Origin: DATJBF01 sp035515475
Lineage (GTDB): Bacteria; Verrucomicrobiota; Verrucomicrobiia; Palsa-1439
NCBI GenBank assembly: GCA_035515475.1
Contig: DATJBF010000006.1
Span: forward strand, 1-40,834
Length of the DNA stretch: 40,834 bases
Direction: 5' to 3'
Below, in pieces: positions 1 through 7,589 of this stretch. The position numbers and the translations under genes are program-made. Positions within the stretch are counted from its first letter, which is position 1; each line of letters begins with the position of its first letter. The notes under the pieces are model-generated. The model worked only from the letters and a program-made list of their open reading frames with translations. It was not told the DNA's origin and did not search any database.

Positions 1-2
1 GC

Positions 3-110
3 ACCCAGTCACACGCCGACGCCGCTTGGCGTCGAGCCGTGGAAACCTGGTTACAACAAAACGAGATCATCATGATCTCTGAACCCAAAAGCGTTACCCA
101 GTTTCCATGA
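3..110 (+). CDS. C-terminal end of an unknown upstream protein (partial)
   Basis: An open frame enters from the left edge and stops at TGA 108-110, giving about 35 residues that end in SVTQFP. Only this forward frame has a protein-like composition (AAWRRAVETWLQQNE), so it may be the tail of a gene starting outside the window. The stop lies in a small inverted repeat (CCAGTTT at 98-104 pairing with AAACTGG at 111-117), which could be a weak transcription end. No family can be recognised from so short a piece, and it may not be a gene. Confidence 0.35.
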   Translation, partial: TQSHADAAWRRAVETWLQQNEIIMISEPKSVTQFP

Positions 111-280
111 AAACTGGTCTCATAAATAGGTTGTCCGCACATTTGAAGACCGAGACCGGCAAGCCATCATCCTGGCCGGCCAGTTGTACTTCAAGATTCG
201 CTGTGCTCACAGCGACCGCCTCATTTCTGGCCGGGTAATTCCAGAACGACCGAATTTGAGGCTTTAACCGGAGACTCAAT

Positions 281-976
281 ATGCCAAAACGAACCCCACT
301 CGTCTGTCAGCACTTGGAAAACCTCTCCCGCACAGCGTTGGAGGAACATCAGGACATCATCCGCCAATATGTCCGTAAGCGTCAGGGCGTTTACGCGCTC
401 TACCGGCGCGGCAAACTTTACTACGTTGGCCTCGCCAGCAACCTCCGTAGCCGCCTCGCGCACCACCTGAAAGATCGTCACCACGACTCGTGGGACCGGT
501 TCAGCGTGTACCTGACCATCGGCGACAGTCATCTACGTGAACTCGAATCGCTGATCCTGCGCATCGTCAAGCCACCCGGCAACAAACAGAAAGGCAAGTT
601 CGCCAAGTCGGAGGACCTCCGCCGCCGTTTCAAGCGCGACCTGAGCGCCGACATGCGTTCCATCATCAACGACATCCTCGGCAAGCCGACGCCAGTTCTG
701 CCACATCGGCCAGCCACAACCAAAGACGCCGGACGAAAACCGGTATTGGCCGAATACATCACCGGGCCGATGAAGCTACGCGCCCGTCACAAAGGCAAAA
801 TAATCCGGGCCTTCGTGCGAAAGTCCGGACGAATCAGGTTTGGAGGGAAGACGTTCACCTCGCCATCGCTTGCTGCTCAAGCCGCAGTGCACCGGGTCTC
901 CTGCAACGGCTGGGGATTCTGGCAATACGAACGCGCCCCCGGTGATTGGGTATCGTTGGATAACCTGCGGAAGTGA
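281..976 (+). CDS. GIY-YIG nuclease-domain protein with RAMA-like C-terminal domain
   Basis: 231 aa. The N-terminal half is a GIY-YIG endonuclease fold: GVY at residues 36-38, YVG at 48-50, the conserved Arg region SNLRSRL at 53-59, a helix with Glu87/Glu89 as candidate metal ligand, and the PPGN turn near 98-101. The last ~80 residues (about 150-229) have the pattern of RAMA or DUF2924-like domains: a basic strand, then a GGKTFTSPSLAAQAA segment and a NGWGFWQY motif. RAMA domains are proposed readers of modified DNA attached to restriction-modification enzymes. A single-strand cut or a restriction-like role on modified DNA is therefore plausible but inferred. GGAG lies shortly before the ATG. 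The next gene begins 1 nt after the stop, so the two are probably co-transcribed. Confidence 0.8.
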   Translation: MPKRTPLVCQHLENLSRTALEEHQDIIRQYVRKRQGVYALYRRGKLYYVGLASNLRSRLAHHLKDRHHDSWDRFSVYLTIGDSHLRELESLILRIVKPPGNKQKGKFAKSEDLRRRFKRDLSADMRSIINDILGKPTPVLPHRPATTKDAGRKPVLAEYITGPMKLRARHKGKIIRAFVRKSGRIRFGGKTFTSPSLAAQAAVHRVSCNGWGFWQYERAPGDWVSLDNLRK

Positions 977-977
977 T

Positions 978-1946
978 ATGCCACGGCTAGATAAACTTGA
1001 TGAAGTGCTGTTCCCGGTTGAAGAACACGCCGTATTCGTGAGCGTTCCGAATGGGAAAACGGAACGGCGCTTGCCAGTGCCCGGTAAGAAAGCCATCGTC
1101 AACGCAAAAGACCAGCGAGTGCTGGGGATCGTGAGCGATGGCTACCGGTTGGTGACGAACCAGCAGGCGTTGGACTGGGGACACGAGTGTTGCCGGACAG
1201 TTTTCCCCGAAACAAAGCCGACCGAATGGGAAGTGACCGCCACGGATGCTCCCGGCACTGCCGGCTACTGCCACATAGACTTGCGGCACAACTCCACCGC
1301 ACTGGATTTCAAGGACCTGACGGCAGACAAGCGACCGGATGTTTTTGGCCCATTTATTCGTGTGACCAACAGCTACAACGGATTGCGGGCGCTGTCGTTC
1401 GACATCGGGTTTTATCGGAAAGTCTGCAAGAACGGGATGATCATCCCGGACACCATCATCCGTTTTTCGTTCACGCACCAGCGACGCGACATTGGCGAGA
1501 CCATCCAGTTCAAAGTCGAGCACGACCGGCTGACCAAATTCAGGACTGCGTTCACCGACAGCCTCGCCGGTTTGCGTGCCTGCAATGTCCCGCGTCCGCA
1601 GTTCGATCCGCTCGTGCGCAGCGTGCTCTTGCTCCGACCGCCACAGCCGATGGAGCCGGACACCCGCGAAGCCGACGACTGGCAAAACCTAGCTGGTCAC
1701 CTCGATAAAATGACCGACCGCTACATCGGTGAACTTGGCGCGAACGCCTACGCGGCATTCAATGTCATCACGGAGTTTGCGTCACATCCGCCGGTCAACC
1801 GGTGTGTCCATCGCGACCGGCACAGCTTTCAGCGGTTGGCTGGTACATGGTTGAGCACCTTCAGTCAGGAATGCCGCAAACCGGGCTTCACCGTGGCCAA
1901 GTACCTTGAAGAGCAAGCCAAAGCCGCCAAACCGGAAAATCAGTGA
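978..1946 (+). CDS. DUF932 family (plasmid/phage-type) protein
   Basis: 322 aa. ATG 978 is chosen because it directly follows the stop of the nuclease gene; longer in-frame starts lie inside that gene. The sequence matches the DUF932 family of phage- and plasmid-carried proteins: an N-terminal part with a VNAKDQRVLGIVSDGYRLVTN segment (a conserved 'use existing value' like region near residues 40-60), a central SYNGLRALSFDIGFYRKVCKNG stretch (shown here only as the landmark RKVCKNG, typical of the family), and a helical C-terminus. The biochemical role of DUF932 is unknown; members ride on mobile elements and have been linked to DNA metabolism or anti-defence. The C-terminus is basic. Confidence 0.75.
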   Translation: MPRLDKLDEVLFPVEEHAVFVSVPNGKTERRLPVPGKKAIVNAKDQRVLGIVSDGYRLVTNQQALDWGHECCRTVFPETKPTEWEVTATDAPGTAGYCHIDLRHNSTALDFKDLTADKRPDVFGPFIRVTNSYNGLRALSFDIGFYRKVCKNGMIIPDTIIRFSFTHQRRDIGETIQFKVEHDRLTKFRTAFTDSLAGLRACNVPRPQFDPLVRSVLLLRPPQPMEPDTREADDWQNLAGHLDKMTDRYIGELGANAYAAFNVITEFASHPPVNRCVHRDRHSFQRLAGTWLSTFSQECRKPGFTVAKYLEEQAKAAKPENQ

Positions 1947-1979
1947 ACACGAACACAGACAGATTTGTATTGGTTGAAA

Positions 1980-1996
1980 CTCCCCAGAGTGGGGAG
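1980..1996. other. Short hairpin between DUF932 gene and next gene
   Basis: CTCCCC-AGAGT-GGGGAG forms a 6-bp stem with a 5-nt loop, 34 nt after the DUF932 stop. No T-run follows, so it is at best a weak terminator or an RNA-processing site. Confidence 0.35.
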
Positions 1997-2025
1997 CCTC
2001 TACCGGGCGTGAGGAACACGATGAA

Positions 2026-2826
2026 GTGAAACGTAGACGGAAACCGAAACCGCGTAAGCCGAACCATGCACCATTGACGGAGCAGGCTTTGCTTGATGCT
2101 TACAAGCCGCTCGCAGCGGCGTATGTGATGTCAATTTCCGGCTGTTCCACACCCGAGCAGGTCGAAGACAAGGTGATGTCCGATCCAGAACAATTCTTGC
2201 CGCTCGTTACGGAGTATGGTCAATTTCCCGGTGACGACCTCACACCGCGTGACTTTTTTGAGCTGCCACGCATTCGAAGATTCCTTACCGCCCTTTACCT
2301 CGTGGCGCATCACGGCAGAAAAGGTGACTGGCGATCACACGCCGCAAAGAACTTGTTACAAAAGCTCGTGCCAAAGCGGAAAGGAGGAAGTCCAACAGAC
2401 TTCCATGAAAGTATCCGTGGAACTTTCCGGTATGCATTGAGGGATGCAAAATTGATGCTTACGTCCGAGAGTCAAACGTTTGTTATGCGTCGGCTGGAGG
2501 ACTGGAAATTCGATAGTCCGAGCAACGAGTTCAAAAAGTACGTTTGTGAAAAATGGCTTCACATTCCCGAGACGCTTTGGCCGAAGATTGCCAAGAACCT
2601 AAAGGGGAAGTATGGCTTCAAGCAGCGTGTCGAAAATGTCCGCTTGGACCTGCAACAGGAGGTTGGCTATGACTGTAGCGTTGGTGTGGACGACGTGCTC
2701 TACCTGCATCAATGCGCAGTTCGTCACACCAAACTAGATCCCCGCGGCTACGCGATAGATGGTACGGCCAAAACTTACGGCATTTCCTCGCGCCACGTCC
2801 GAAAAGTCGTAACTGACGTCCGGTAG
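2026..2826 (+). CDS. Hypothetical protein of the mobile element
   Basis: 266 aa with a GTG start; GAGG lies 11 nt upstream. An ATG at 2021 is out of frame. The first 20 residues are strongly basic and proline-rich (RRRKPKPRKP), suggesting nucleic-acid contact. The rest is a mix of helices without a recognised catalytic motif. The C-terminus (AKTYGISSRHVRKVV, about residues 248-262) reads like a helix-turn-helix with a recognition helix, as in replication-initiator or regulator tails. I do not recognise the family. A strong hairpin directly follows the stop, so this gene probably ends the first transcription unit of the element. Confidence 0.6.
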   Translation: MKRRRKPKPRKPNHAPLTEQALLDAYKPLAAAYVMSISGCSTPEQVEDKVMSDPEQFLPLVTEYGQFPGDDLTPRDFFELPRIRRFLTALYLVAHHGRKGDWRSHAAKNLLQKLVPKRKGGSPTDFHESIRGTFRYALRDAKLMLTSESQTFVMRRLEDWKFDSPSNEFKKYVCEKWLHIPETLWPKIAKNLKGKYGFKQRVENVRLDLQQEVGYDCSVGVDDVLYLHQCAVRHTKLDPRGYAIDGTAKTYGISSRHVRKVVTDVR

Positions 2827-2830
2827 TCTC

Positions 2831-2857
2831 GCGGAACGCTCCCGCGGAGTGTTCCGC
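2831..2857 (+). terminator. Strong hairpin after the 2026-2826 gene, possible terminator
   Basis: GCGGAACGCT pairs with AGTGTTCCGC (one G-T wobble) and the pairing continues two bases into the loop, so a ~12-bp stem closes a 3-nt loop. It begins 4 nt after the stop codon. There is no T-run, so intrinsic termination would be inefficient; a Rho-type or processing role is possible. Confidence 0.5.
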
Positions 2858-3011
2858 CGCACTCTCCCCCACACCTGTTTGCCTTCGTCTATGGTGTCCG
2901 CGTAGTTCAGCAATGTCGCTGGATTACGCGGGCTTCGTTTTGCGGCAGGATGTGCGACCCGCTGAGTTTTTTGCCGCCCAATTGGCGTTGGCGACAACGC
3001 GAGGAGGACAG

Positions 3012-3218
3012 ATGGAAGAAGCAAGGGTGCGTTCGACAGGCGAGGCAGCAGACTCATGCGACTGTTCGCCAAGCTATTTCAAACTCTTGTCGGTCGAGAT
3101 TGGGTTGCGACCGGTCAGGTTGGGCAGCGGTGATTTGGTGTGGACGGATGGTCAAGTGGAACAAGTTCGCCGGTTACGGGAGCGGCGCCGGCGTGATGCC
3201 GGAAGGGCGACGCCATGA
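3012..3218 (+). CDS. Small hypothetical protein, coupled to HTH gene
   Basis: 68 aa. ATG 3012 is preferred over an in-frame ATG at 2913 because AGGAGG sits at 3002-3007. The stop overlaps the start of the HTH gene (ATGA at 3215-3218), which supports a real, translationally coupled gene. The chain has two nearby cysteines (SCDCSPSYFKLLSVEIG) followed by a pattern like a short winged-helix (a turn, then RPVRLGSGDLVWTDGQVEQ) and a very basic tail (RRLRERRRRDAGR). It could be a DNA-binding accessory regulator of the element; this is inference from composition only. Confidence 0.5.
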   Translation: MEEARVRSTGEAADSCDCSPSYFKLLSVEIGLRPVRLGSGDLVWTDGQVEQVRRLRERRRRDAGRATP

Positions 3219-3508
3219 GCACGAACGACCGTCTCTTGAAGTTCCTCCAAGCGCCCCCGGATGTGCAGGCCGAGATTGGGCGCATCCTCGACGGCGACAT
3301 TCCTGAGCGGCCGGCAACAACGGCCAGCGGCCCGCTCCTGCTGGGGATGGGTGAAGGGGCGCGGTTTCTTGGGGTTTCACGGGCAACGCTGTGGCGAATG
3401 ATCCGCAATGGCCGGCTGGGGCGGGTTGAGGTGCTGCCGGGGAGTTTTCGGGTCCGCCGGGCCGACCTAGAAGCCCTCGCCAATGGACGGAAGCAGGAGG
3501 CCAAATGA
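3215..3508 (+). CDS. Excisionase-type helix-turn-helix protein (copy 1)
   Basis: 97 aa. The core LLLGMGEGARFLGVSRATLW followed by RMIRNGRLGRVEVLPGSFRV is the MerR-like HTH_17/excisionase fold (about residues 43-90): helix-turn-helix, then a wing, then a helix starting RRADLEAL. Such small proteins bind element DNA as recombination directionality factors or as regulators of replication genes. It overlaps the preceding gene by ATGA and the next gene by ATGA (3505-3508), so three genes form one translationally coupled unit leading into the replication protein. A paralogue with the same layout lies at 9585-9953. Confidence 0.82.
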   Translation: MSTNDRLLKFLQAPPDVQAEIGRILDGDIPERPATTASGPLLLGMGEGARFLGVSRATLWRMIRNGRLGRVEVLPGSFRVRRADLEALANGRKQEAK

Positions 3509-6069
3509 ACGAGAACCGATTCCTCACCGCCGCCTTAAACATGGCGAGAGACGGCATTCCAGTGTTTCCCTGTTGGCCGAGGACGAAAAAGCCGATCACC
3601 GAGCATGGCTTTAAGGACGCGACCACCGACGAGAGTGTGATTCGTCAATGGTGGGAAATGTACCCGGACGCGAACGTCGCCATCCCCACCGGTGATCGGT
3701 CGGGCCGTATCGTGCTCGACGTTGACATGGACAAGGACAAAGACGGCGAGACTGCGTTGGCGCAGGTTATATCACAGCACCAGCCGTTGCCGGACACGCT
3801 AGTGGCGAGAACACCACGCGGCGGACGGCATCTATGTTTTCGGCATCCAGGGCAAAAAGTTCCTTCGCGGACGGATCACCCAGCTCCGGCACTGGACGTG
3901 CGCGGGGACGGCGGCTATGTCCTGATTCCTCCGAGCCAGACTGACAGGGGAACATATAGTTACTTGAACAAAGCGGCCCCGGCGGAGTGTCCTTGCTGGT
4001 TGATTGACATCCTGGTCAATGGAAACGGACAGACAGAGAATCTGCCGACCGTTGCGCCATCGCCGGCACGATCACGGCAACACGAGCCGTTCGACGAAGA
4101 AGGTCGAATCCATGCGGCACTCCGGTTCATCCTCGCGAGCGACTACGACACATGGACCAAGGTCGGCATGGCGCTGCATACCTGGGACCCGCACCGCGGT
4201 CTTTCAGTGTGGGACGACTGGAGCCGGTCCTGTCCTGAGAAGTACGACGAACGGCAGCCGCCGAAGAAGTGGTTGAGCTTTAAGACGAACCGTACCAATG
4301 GCGTGACGCTGGGCACGCTGTTTGAACTGGCAAAGCGCGGCGGGTGGGTGCCGTCGTCGGCTTCCATCCTCCGTGGAGGTGTAAACAAGCCGGTACCTGC
4401 GACGCCCGCGGAATGGCCGGATCCACAACCGATACCCGATGAGTTGGTGCCCGTGATGGCCTTTGTCTATGATTTACTGCCGGCTGCCCTCCGTACTTGG
4501 ATTCGGGACATCGCGGAGCGTTTGCAGTGTCCACCAGACTTTTCGGCTGTGGCGGTGATGGTCGCGATTGCGTCGGTGGTTGGGCGTTGTATCGGAATCC
4601 GTCCCAAACGGCACGATGACTGGCTTGTGGTTCCGAATCTCTGGGGCGCGGTAATCGGCAGGGCGGGTGTGATGAAATCACCGGCGATCGCCGAGCCTTT
4701 GAAGCCACTCAAGCGATTGGAAATTGAGGATGCCAAACAGTACAAGGCGGAAAGATCCGAATACGAGGCAAAACAACTACTGGCGAAGCAGCGTCGCGCT
4801 ATTGCGGAAGCCAGTATCAAGGGGGCACTAAAGGATTCTGGGGGCGAGGCTGCGGCGATGGACATTGCGCGGCAGGCGCTCCAAGAGGACGGATGCGAAC
4901 CGACACGTAAGCGGCATCTCGTCAATGATTCCACCGTCGAGAAACACGGCGAATTGCTGCGGCAGAACCCCAATGGTTATTGTGTCTATCGCGATGAGTT
5001 GGTTGGGCTGTTGAAGTCCCTCGACAAGGACGGACAGGAAGGAGCACGCGCGTTTTACCTCGAAGCCTGGAACGGAACGGGCAGATACACTTTCGACCGG
5101 ATCGGGCGTGGCACAATTGACATTGAAAGCGTCATCTTCTCGATCATCGGCGGGATCACACCCGGTCCACTGGGTGATTATCTCCGACAAGCGGTGCAGG
5201 AGGGGGCGTTGGACGATGGCCTGATGCAGCGATTCCAGCTTGCCGTGTGGCCGGATATATCCCGTGAATGGCGCAATGTGGATCGTTGGCCTGATGGCGA
5301 AGCCAAGCGGTCGGCCTACGCGGCGTTCGAGCGCTTAGCCCGGCTCGACCCGCAGTCAGTCGGCGCCAGGGTTGACGAGAACGACGAGGATGGGATTCCC
5401 TACCTGCACTTTACTGAGAGCGGTCAGGTGCTTTTCGATGAATGGCGGGAGGGGTTGGAGGCGAAGATTCGCACTGGCGATGAACACCCGGCCCTTGAAT
5501 CGCATCTGTCAAAGTATCGCAGTCTCATTCCTTCCTTGGCATTGTTAATTCATCTCGTGGACGATGGTCAAGGGGGTGTTACAAAGGACGCGCTGCAACG
5601 CGCCATCGGGTGGGGCGAGTATCTGGAATCTCATGCTCGGCGGATCTTCGCCGTGGCGATCAGCCCCGACATTCCCGCAGCAAAGGCGTTGGCCAAGCGG
5701 CTGCAGAACGGCGATCTGAAAGAGGAGTTCTCGCTTAAGGATATTTACCGGCCGTGTTGGTCGGGATTGAACACCCGTGAACTGGCACAAGCGGCGGTAG
5801 ACGTGCTACTGGATCTTGAGTGGTTGGCAGAACGAAGGGAAACGGCACCGGGAGCGTTCAAACCCAGCACAATCTACCAACTCAATCCAAAGGTCGGCAA
5901 CACGCCCCGCCAAGTCACTGCCTTTACTGCCGTTGGTAGTAATGGCAGTAACGGCAGTTCACTCCCCAGTGATCTACCGTCATGTACGGAGGTCAGCCAA
6001 GCGGCTTCACCTACGATGACGGCTGGGCCAAAAACGGACACCTCTCTTGTTGAGGAGGAGGTAGTGTGA
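3505..6069 (+). CDS. Primase-polymerase / PriCT-2 / DUF3987 replication protein
   Basis: 854 aa. Residues 5-175 form a bifunctional primase-polymerase (archaeo-eukaryotic primase) domain: the acidic metal motif LDVDMD at 71-76, the GGRHL motif at 106-110 and DVRGDGGYVLIPPS at 131-144. Residues about 195-275 match a PriCT-2 primase C-terminal domain (WTKVGMALH, KWLSFKT, TLGTLFELAKRGGW). From about 320 to 760 it is a DUF3987 helicase-like module, with a degenerate nucleotide-binding loop (GAVIGRAGVMKSP) and a YRDELVGLLKSLD motif. This is the usual initiator of plasmid-like integrated elements and phage satellites, priming and unwinding their own origin. The C-terminal linker (residues ~798-825) is encoded by an inverted-repeat array (see separate entry). 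It is coupled to genes on both sides by 4-nt overlaps. Confidence 0.88.
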   Translation: MNENRFLTAALNMARDGIPVFPCWPRTKKPITEHGFKDATTDESVIRQWWEMYPDANVAIPTGDRSGRIVLDVDMDKDKDGETALAQVISQHQPLPDTLVARTPRGGRHLCFRHPGQKVPSRTDHPAPALDVRGDGGYVLIPPSQTDRGTYSYLNKAAPAECPCWLIDILVNGNGQTENLPTVAPSPARSRQHEPFDEEGRIHAALRFILASDYDTWTKVGMALHTWDPHRGLSVWDDWSRSCPEKYDERQPPKKWLSFKTNRTNGVTLGTLFELAKRGGWVPSSASILRGGVNKPVPATPAEWPDPQPIPDELVPVMAFVYDLLPAALRTWIRDIAERLQCPPDFSAVAVMVAIASVVGRCIGIRPKRHDDWLVVPNLWGAVIGRAGVMKSPAIAEPLKPLKRLEIEDAKQYKAERSEYEAKQLLAKQRRAIAEASIKGALKDSGGEAAAMDIARQALQEDGCEPTRKRHLVNDSTVEKHGELLRQNPNGYCVYRDELVGLLKSLDKDGQEGARAFYLEAWNGTGRYTFDRIGRGTIDIESVIFSIIGGITPGPLGDYLRQAVQEGALDDGLMQRFQLAVWPDISREWRNVDRWPDGEAKRSAYAAFERLARLDPQSVGARVDENDEDGIPYLHFTESGQVLFDEWREGLEAKIRTGDEHPALESHLSKYRSLIPSLALLIHLVDDGQGGVTKDALQRAIGWGEYLESHARRIFAVAISPDIPAAKALAKRLQNGDLKEEFSLKDIYRPCWSGLNTRELAQAAVDVLLDLEWLAERRETAPGAFKPSTIYQLNPKVGNTPRQVTAFTAVGSNGSNGSSLPSDLPSCTEVSQAASPTMTAGPKTDTSLVEEEVV
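5917..5958. repeat. Inverted iteron-like array inside the primase gene
   Basis: Four copies of one hexamer: ACTGCC at 5917-5922 and 5926-5931, and its complement GGCAGT at 5944-5949 and 5953-5958. Each pair has a 9-bp period. The arms ACTGCCTTTACTGCC and GGCAGTAACGGCAGT match 14 of 15 as inverted repeats, with a 12-bp spacer. In the protein the array encodes a low-complexity Thr/Ala then Ser/Asn/Gly linker near the C-terminus. Confidence 0.75.
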
Positions 6070-6452
6070 ACCCGTTGGAAACAATACTCAAAGTGGCCGA
6101 CATCGGCGGAAGCCTTTACATGGCTGGCCCGGACAGGCTGAAGATGCTCTTGCCTGTCGATTGCCCGGCCGAACTGAAAGATTCCATACGTCGGAACAAA
6201 GTCCGGCTGCTGGCCCTGCTATCGGGACCTCCCTTCCTCATCGTTCGTTCAGAGATGCTGCCAGATGAACCGCTATTCTGGACCACCAACAAAGAGGGAT
6301 GCGAACTGCTCGTCGAGCATGGTGCTCCGCGTGGTTCGGTTTATGTCTACGGCGAACTGGACACAATTGTCAGGCTTAACCCCGATTCCACAAATCTCCA
6401 TAGGCTATGCCATGCCAAGCGCCTATTCGACGGAAGGATAATTCCACTGTGA
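6066..6452 (+). CDS. Hypothetical protein with TubC-docking-like N-terminus
   Basis: 128 aa, GTG start overlapping the primase stop (GTGA at 6066-6069). Residues 1-53 follow the pattern of TubC N-terminal docking-like domains: a short helix, a strand GSLYMAG, then a L-x-x-D-C-PAELKDSIRRNK segment and the ending LLALLSG. In polyketide enzymes this fold docks subunits; in element-encoded proteins its role is not known, and a partner contact with the adjacent replication protein is only a guess. The C-terminal half is unrecognised and contains two cysteines. Confidence 0.55.
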   Translation: MNPLETILKVADIGGSLYMAGPDRLKMLLPVDCPAELKDSIRRNKVRLLALLSGPPFLIVRSEMLPDEPLFWTTNKEGCELLVEHGAPRGSVYVYGELDTIVRLNPDSTNLHRLCHAKRLFDGRIIPL

Positions 6453-6516
6453 CGATGATCCGCTGGTGCCTGAGCGCAAGAGTGAACCACGCAAAGTCGA
6501 GGAGGATAGAGAACGG

Positions 6517-7173
6517 ATGAAAACCAAGACGACCAAACAAAAGCGAACAGGCAGCGATGATTTGCTGTTCATCGCGGACCAAGCGAACGCCATCGCGAGG
6601 CGCGCGGAGCATCTGGTCACCGGCCGAGCCACGGCACGGTGGTATCTGGCACTGGCCGTGGAAGACAAAGACAAACACCTGAATCTTCTACGGTCGGCTC
6701 AAGCTCTCAGGGACGCCGGGGTTGCTGATCCGGACCTCGCGTTAGCGTCCATCTATATTGCTGCCGATAAAATGGCGGTGGAAGCTGCCGGTGCTGATCC
6801 AAAATTGGACAGGGTGTTCGATAAGTTGAAGGTCACTCTTAAGGCACAAGGGGAAGCATTCGATCCCAACAATCACGACGCTTGGTCGGAGGAACTTTTA
6901 GCCGTGTCTGACAAGCTTGAGCGCCGCTGGAATGAAGCGTACGAACGGCACTTCGTCTCCATCCTTCGTCGTCATGGTGAGTGCGAAGTTGCCGACCTGT
7001 ACCTGAACGACAACGATGCCTACTGGCGCCGATTGGAGGCGGGGGTACGTATTCTCTTGGCAGGTGATCCAGAAGCCTTGGCTGAGCTGGATGAAATGCG
7101 CGCAAAGCTAGACAAACTGGAGACCCAAACGCAGGGGGATACCCCCACTTCTGAAGTAGTCCTGAAAGGTTGA
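6517..7173 (+). CDS. Hypothetical helical protein of the mobile element
   Basis: 218 aa. ATG 6517 is chosen because AGGAGG occurs at 6500-6505; an in-frame GTG at 6466 would add 17 residues. The chain is rich in Ala, Asp, Glu and Lys with heptad-like spacing, and is probably mostly helical, with a likely coiled coil at the C-terminus (about 180-205, DEMRAKLDKLETQ). No membrane segment, cysteine cluster or catalytic motif is seen. It lies 64 nt after the TubC-like gene and 4 nt before the zinc-finger gene, inside one unbroken operon. I do not recognise the family. Confidence 0.6.
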   Translation: MKTKTTKQKRTGSDDLLFIADQANAIARRAEHLVTGRATARWYLALAVEDKDKHLNLLRSAQALRDAGVADPDLALASIYIAADKMAVEAAGADPKLDRVFDKLKVTLKAQGEAFDPNNHDAWSEELLAVSDKLERRWNEAYERHFVSILRRHGECEVADLYLNDNDAYWRRLEAGVRILLAGDPEALAELDEMRAKLDKLETQTQGDTPTSEVVLKG

Positions 7174-7177
7174 AATC

Positions 7178-7576
7178 ATGAAAGACACCAAAACTCAATG
7201 TAAAGCCGCCAAACCGGATGGTTCGAGTTGTCAGGCGGCCAATCTGCCGGGGTCGGAGTATTGTTTCTTCCACGACCCGGCGAAGGCCACCGAGCGGCGG
7301 GCGGCGCAATCCCTCGGTGGAAGTCAGAACAAAATGAAGACATTACCGGCAGCCGTGCCGGATGTGTGCGTCACCGACTGCGAGGACGTGGTCAAACTGC
7401 TGTCGGAGACGATCAACCAGGTCCGGAAAGGGCAAATTGATCCGCGGGTTGCCAATGCAATCGGGTACCTTGCCAACGTATTGATCAAGGCGTCCGAACA
7501 GGGAGAGCTGGAGAAACGAATAAGCGAGGTCGAATCGCTGCTCAAAAACCGGAACCACGGACTGAATTTGGGATGA
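7178..7576 (+). CDS. Small zinc-finger-like protein (C-C-C-H), phage/element type
   Basis: 132 aa. The N-terminus has the spacing C8-x9-C18-x10-C29-x2-H32, with PDGSSC and EYCFFHDP around the ligands. This is the short zinc-knuckle seen in many small phage- and element-encoded proteins, often followed by a GGxxN stretch (here LGGSQNKM near 46-53). The second half (about 66-130) is helical, ending in a predicted coiled coil (KRISEVESLLKN). DNA or protein binding is plausible; the specific function is unknown. It starts 4 nt after the preceding stop, and GAAAGG is near the ATG. Confidence 0.65.
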   Translation: MKDTKTQCKAAKPDGSSCQAANLPGSEYCFFHDPAKATERRAAQSLGGSQNKMKTLPAAVPDVCVTDCEDVVKLLSETINQVRKGQIDPRVANAIGYLANVLIKASEQGELEKRISEVESLLKNRNHGLNLG

Positions 7577-7589
7577 GGGGAGCTTGGCA

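Noticed and set aside
840..977. Upstream start for the DUF932 gene inside the nuclease gene
   Set aside because: The 46 extra residues lie within another coding region; ATG 978 follows the stop of that gene directly and is the natural start.
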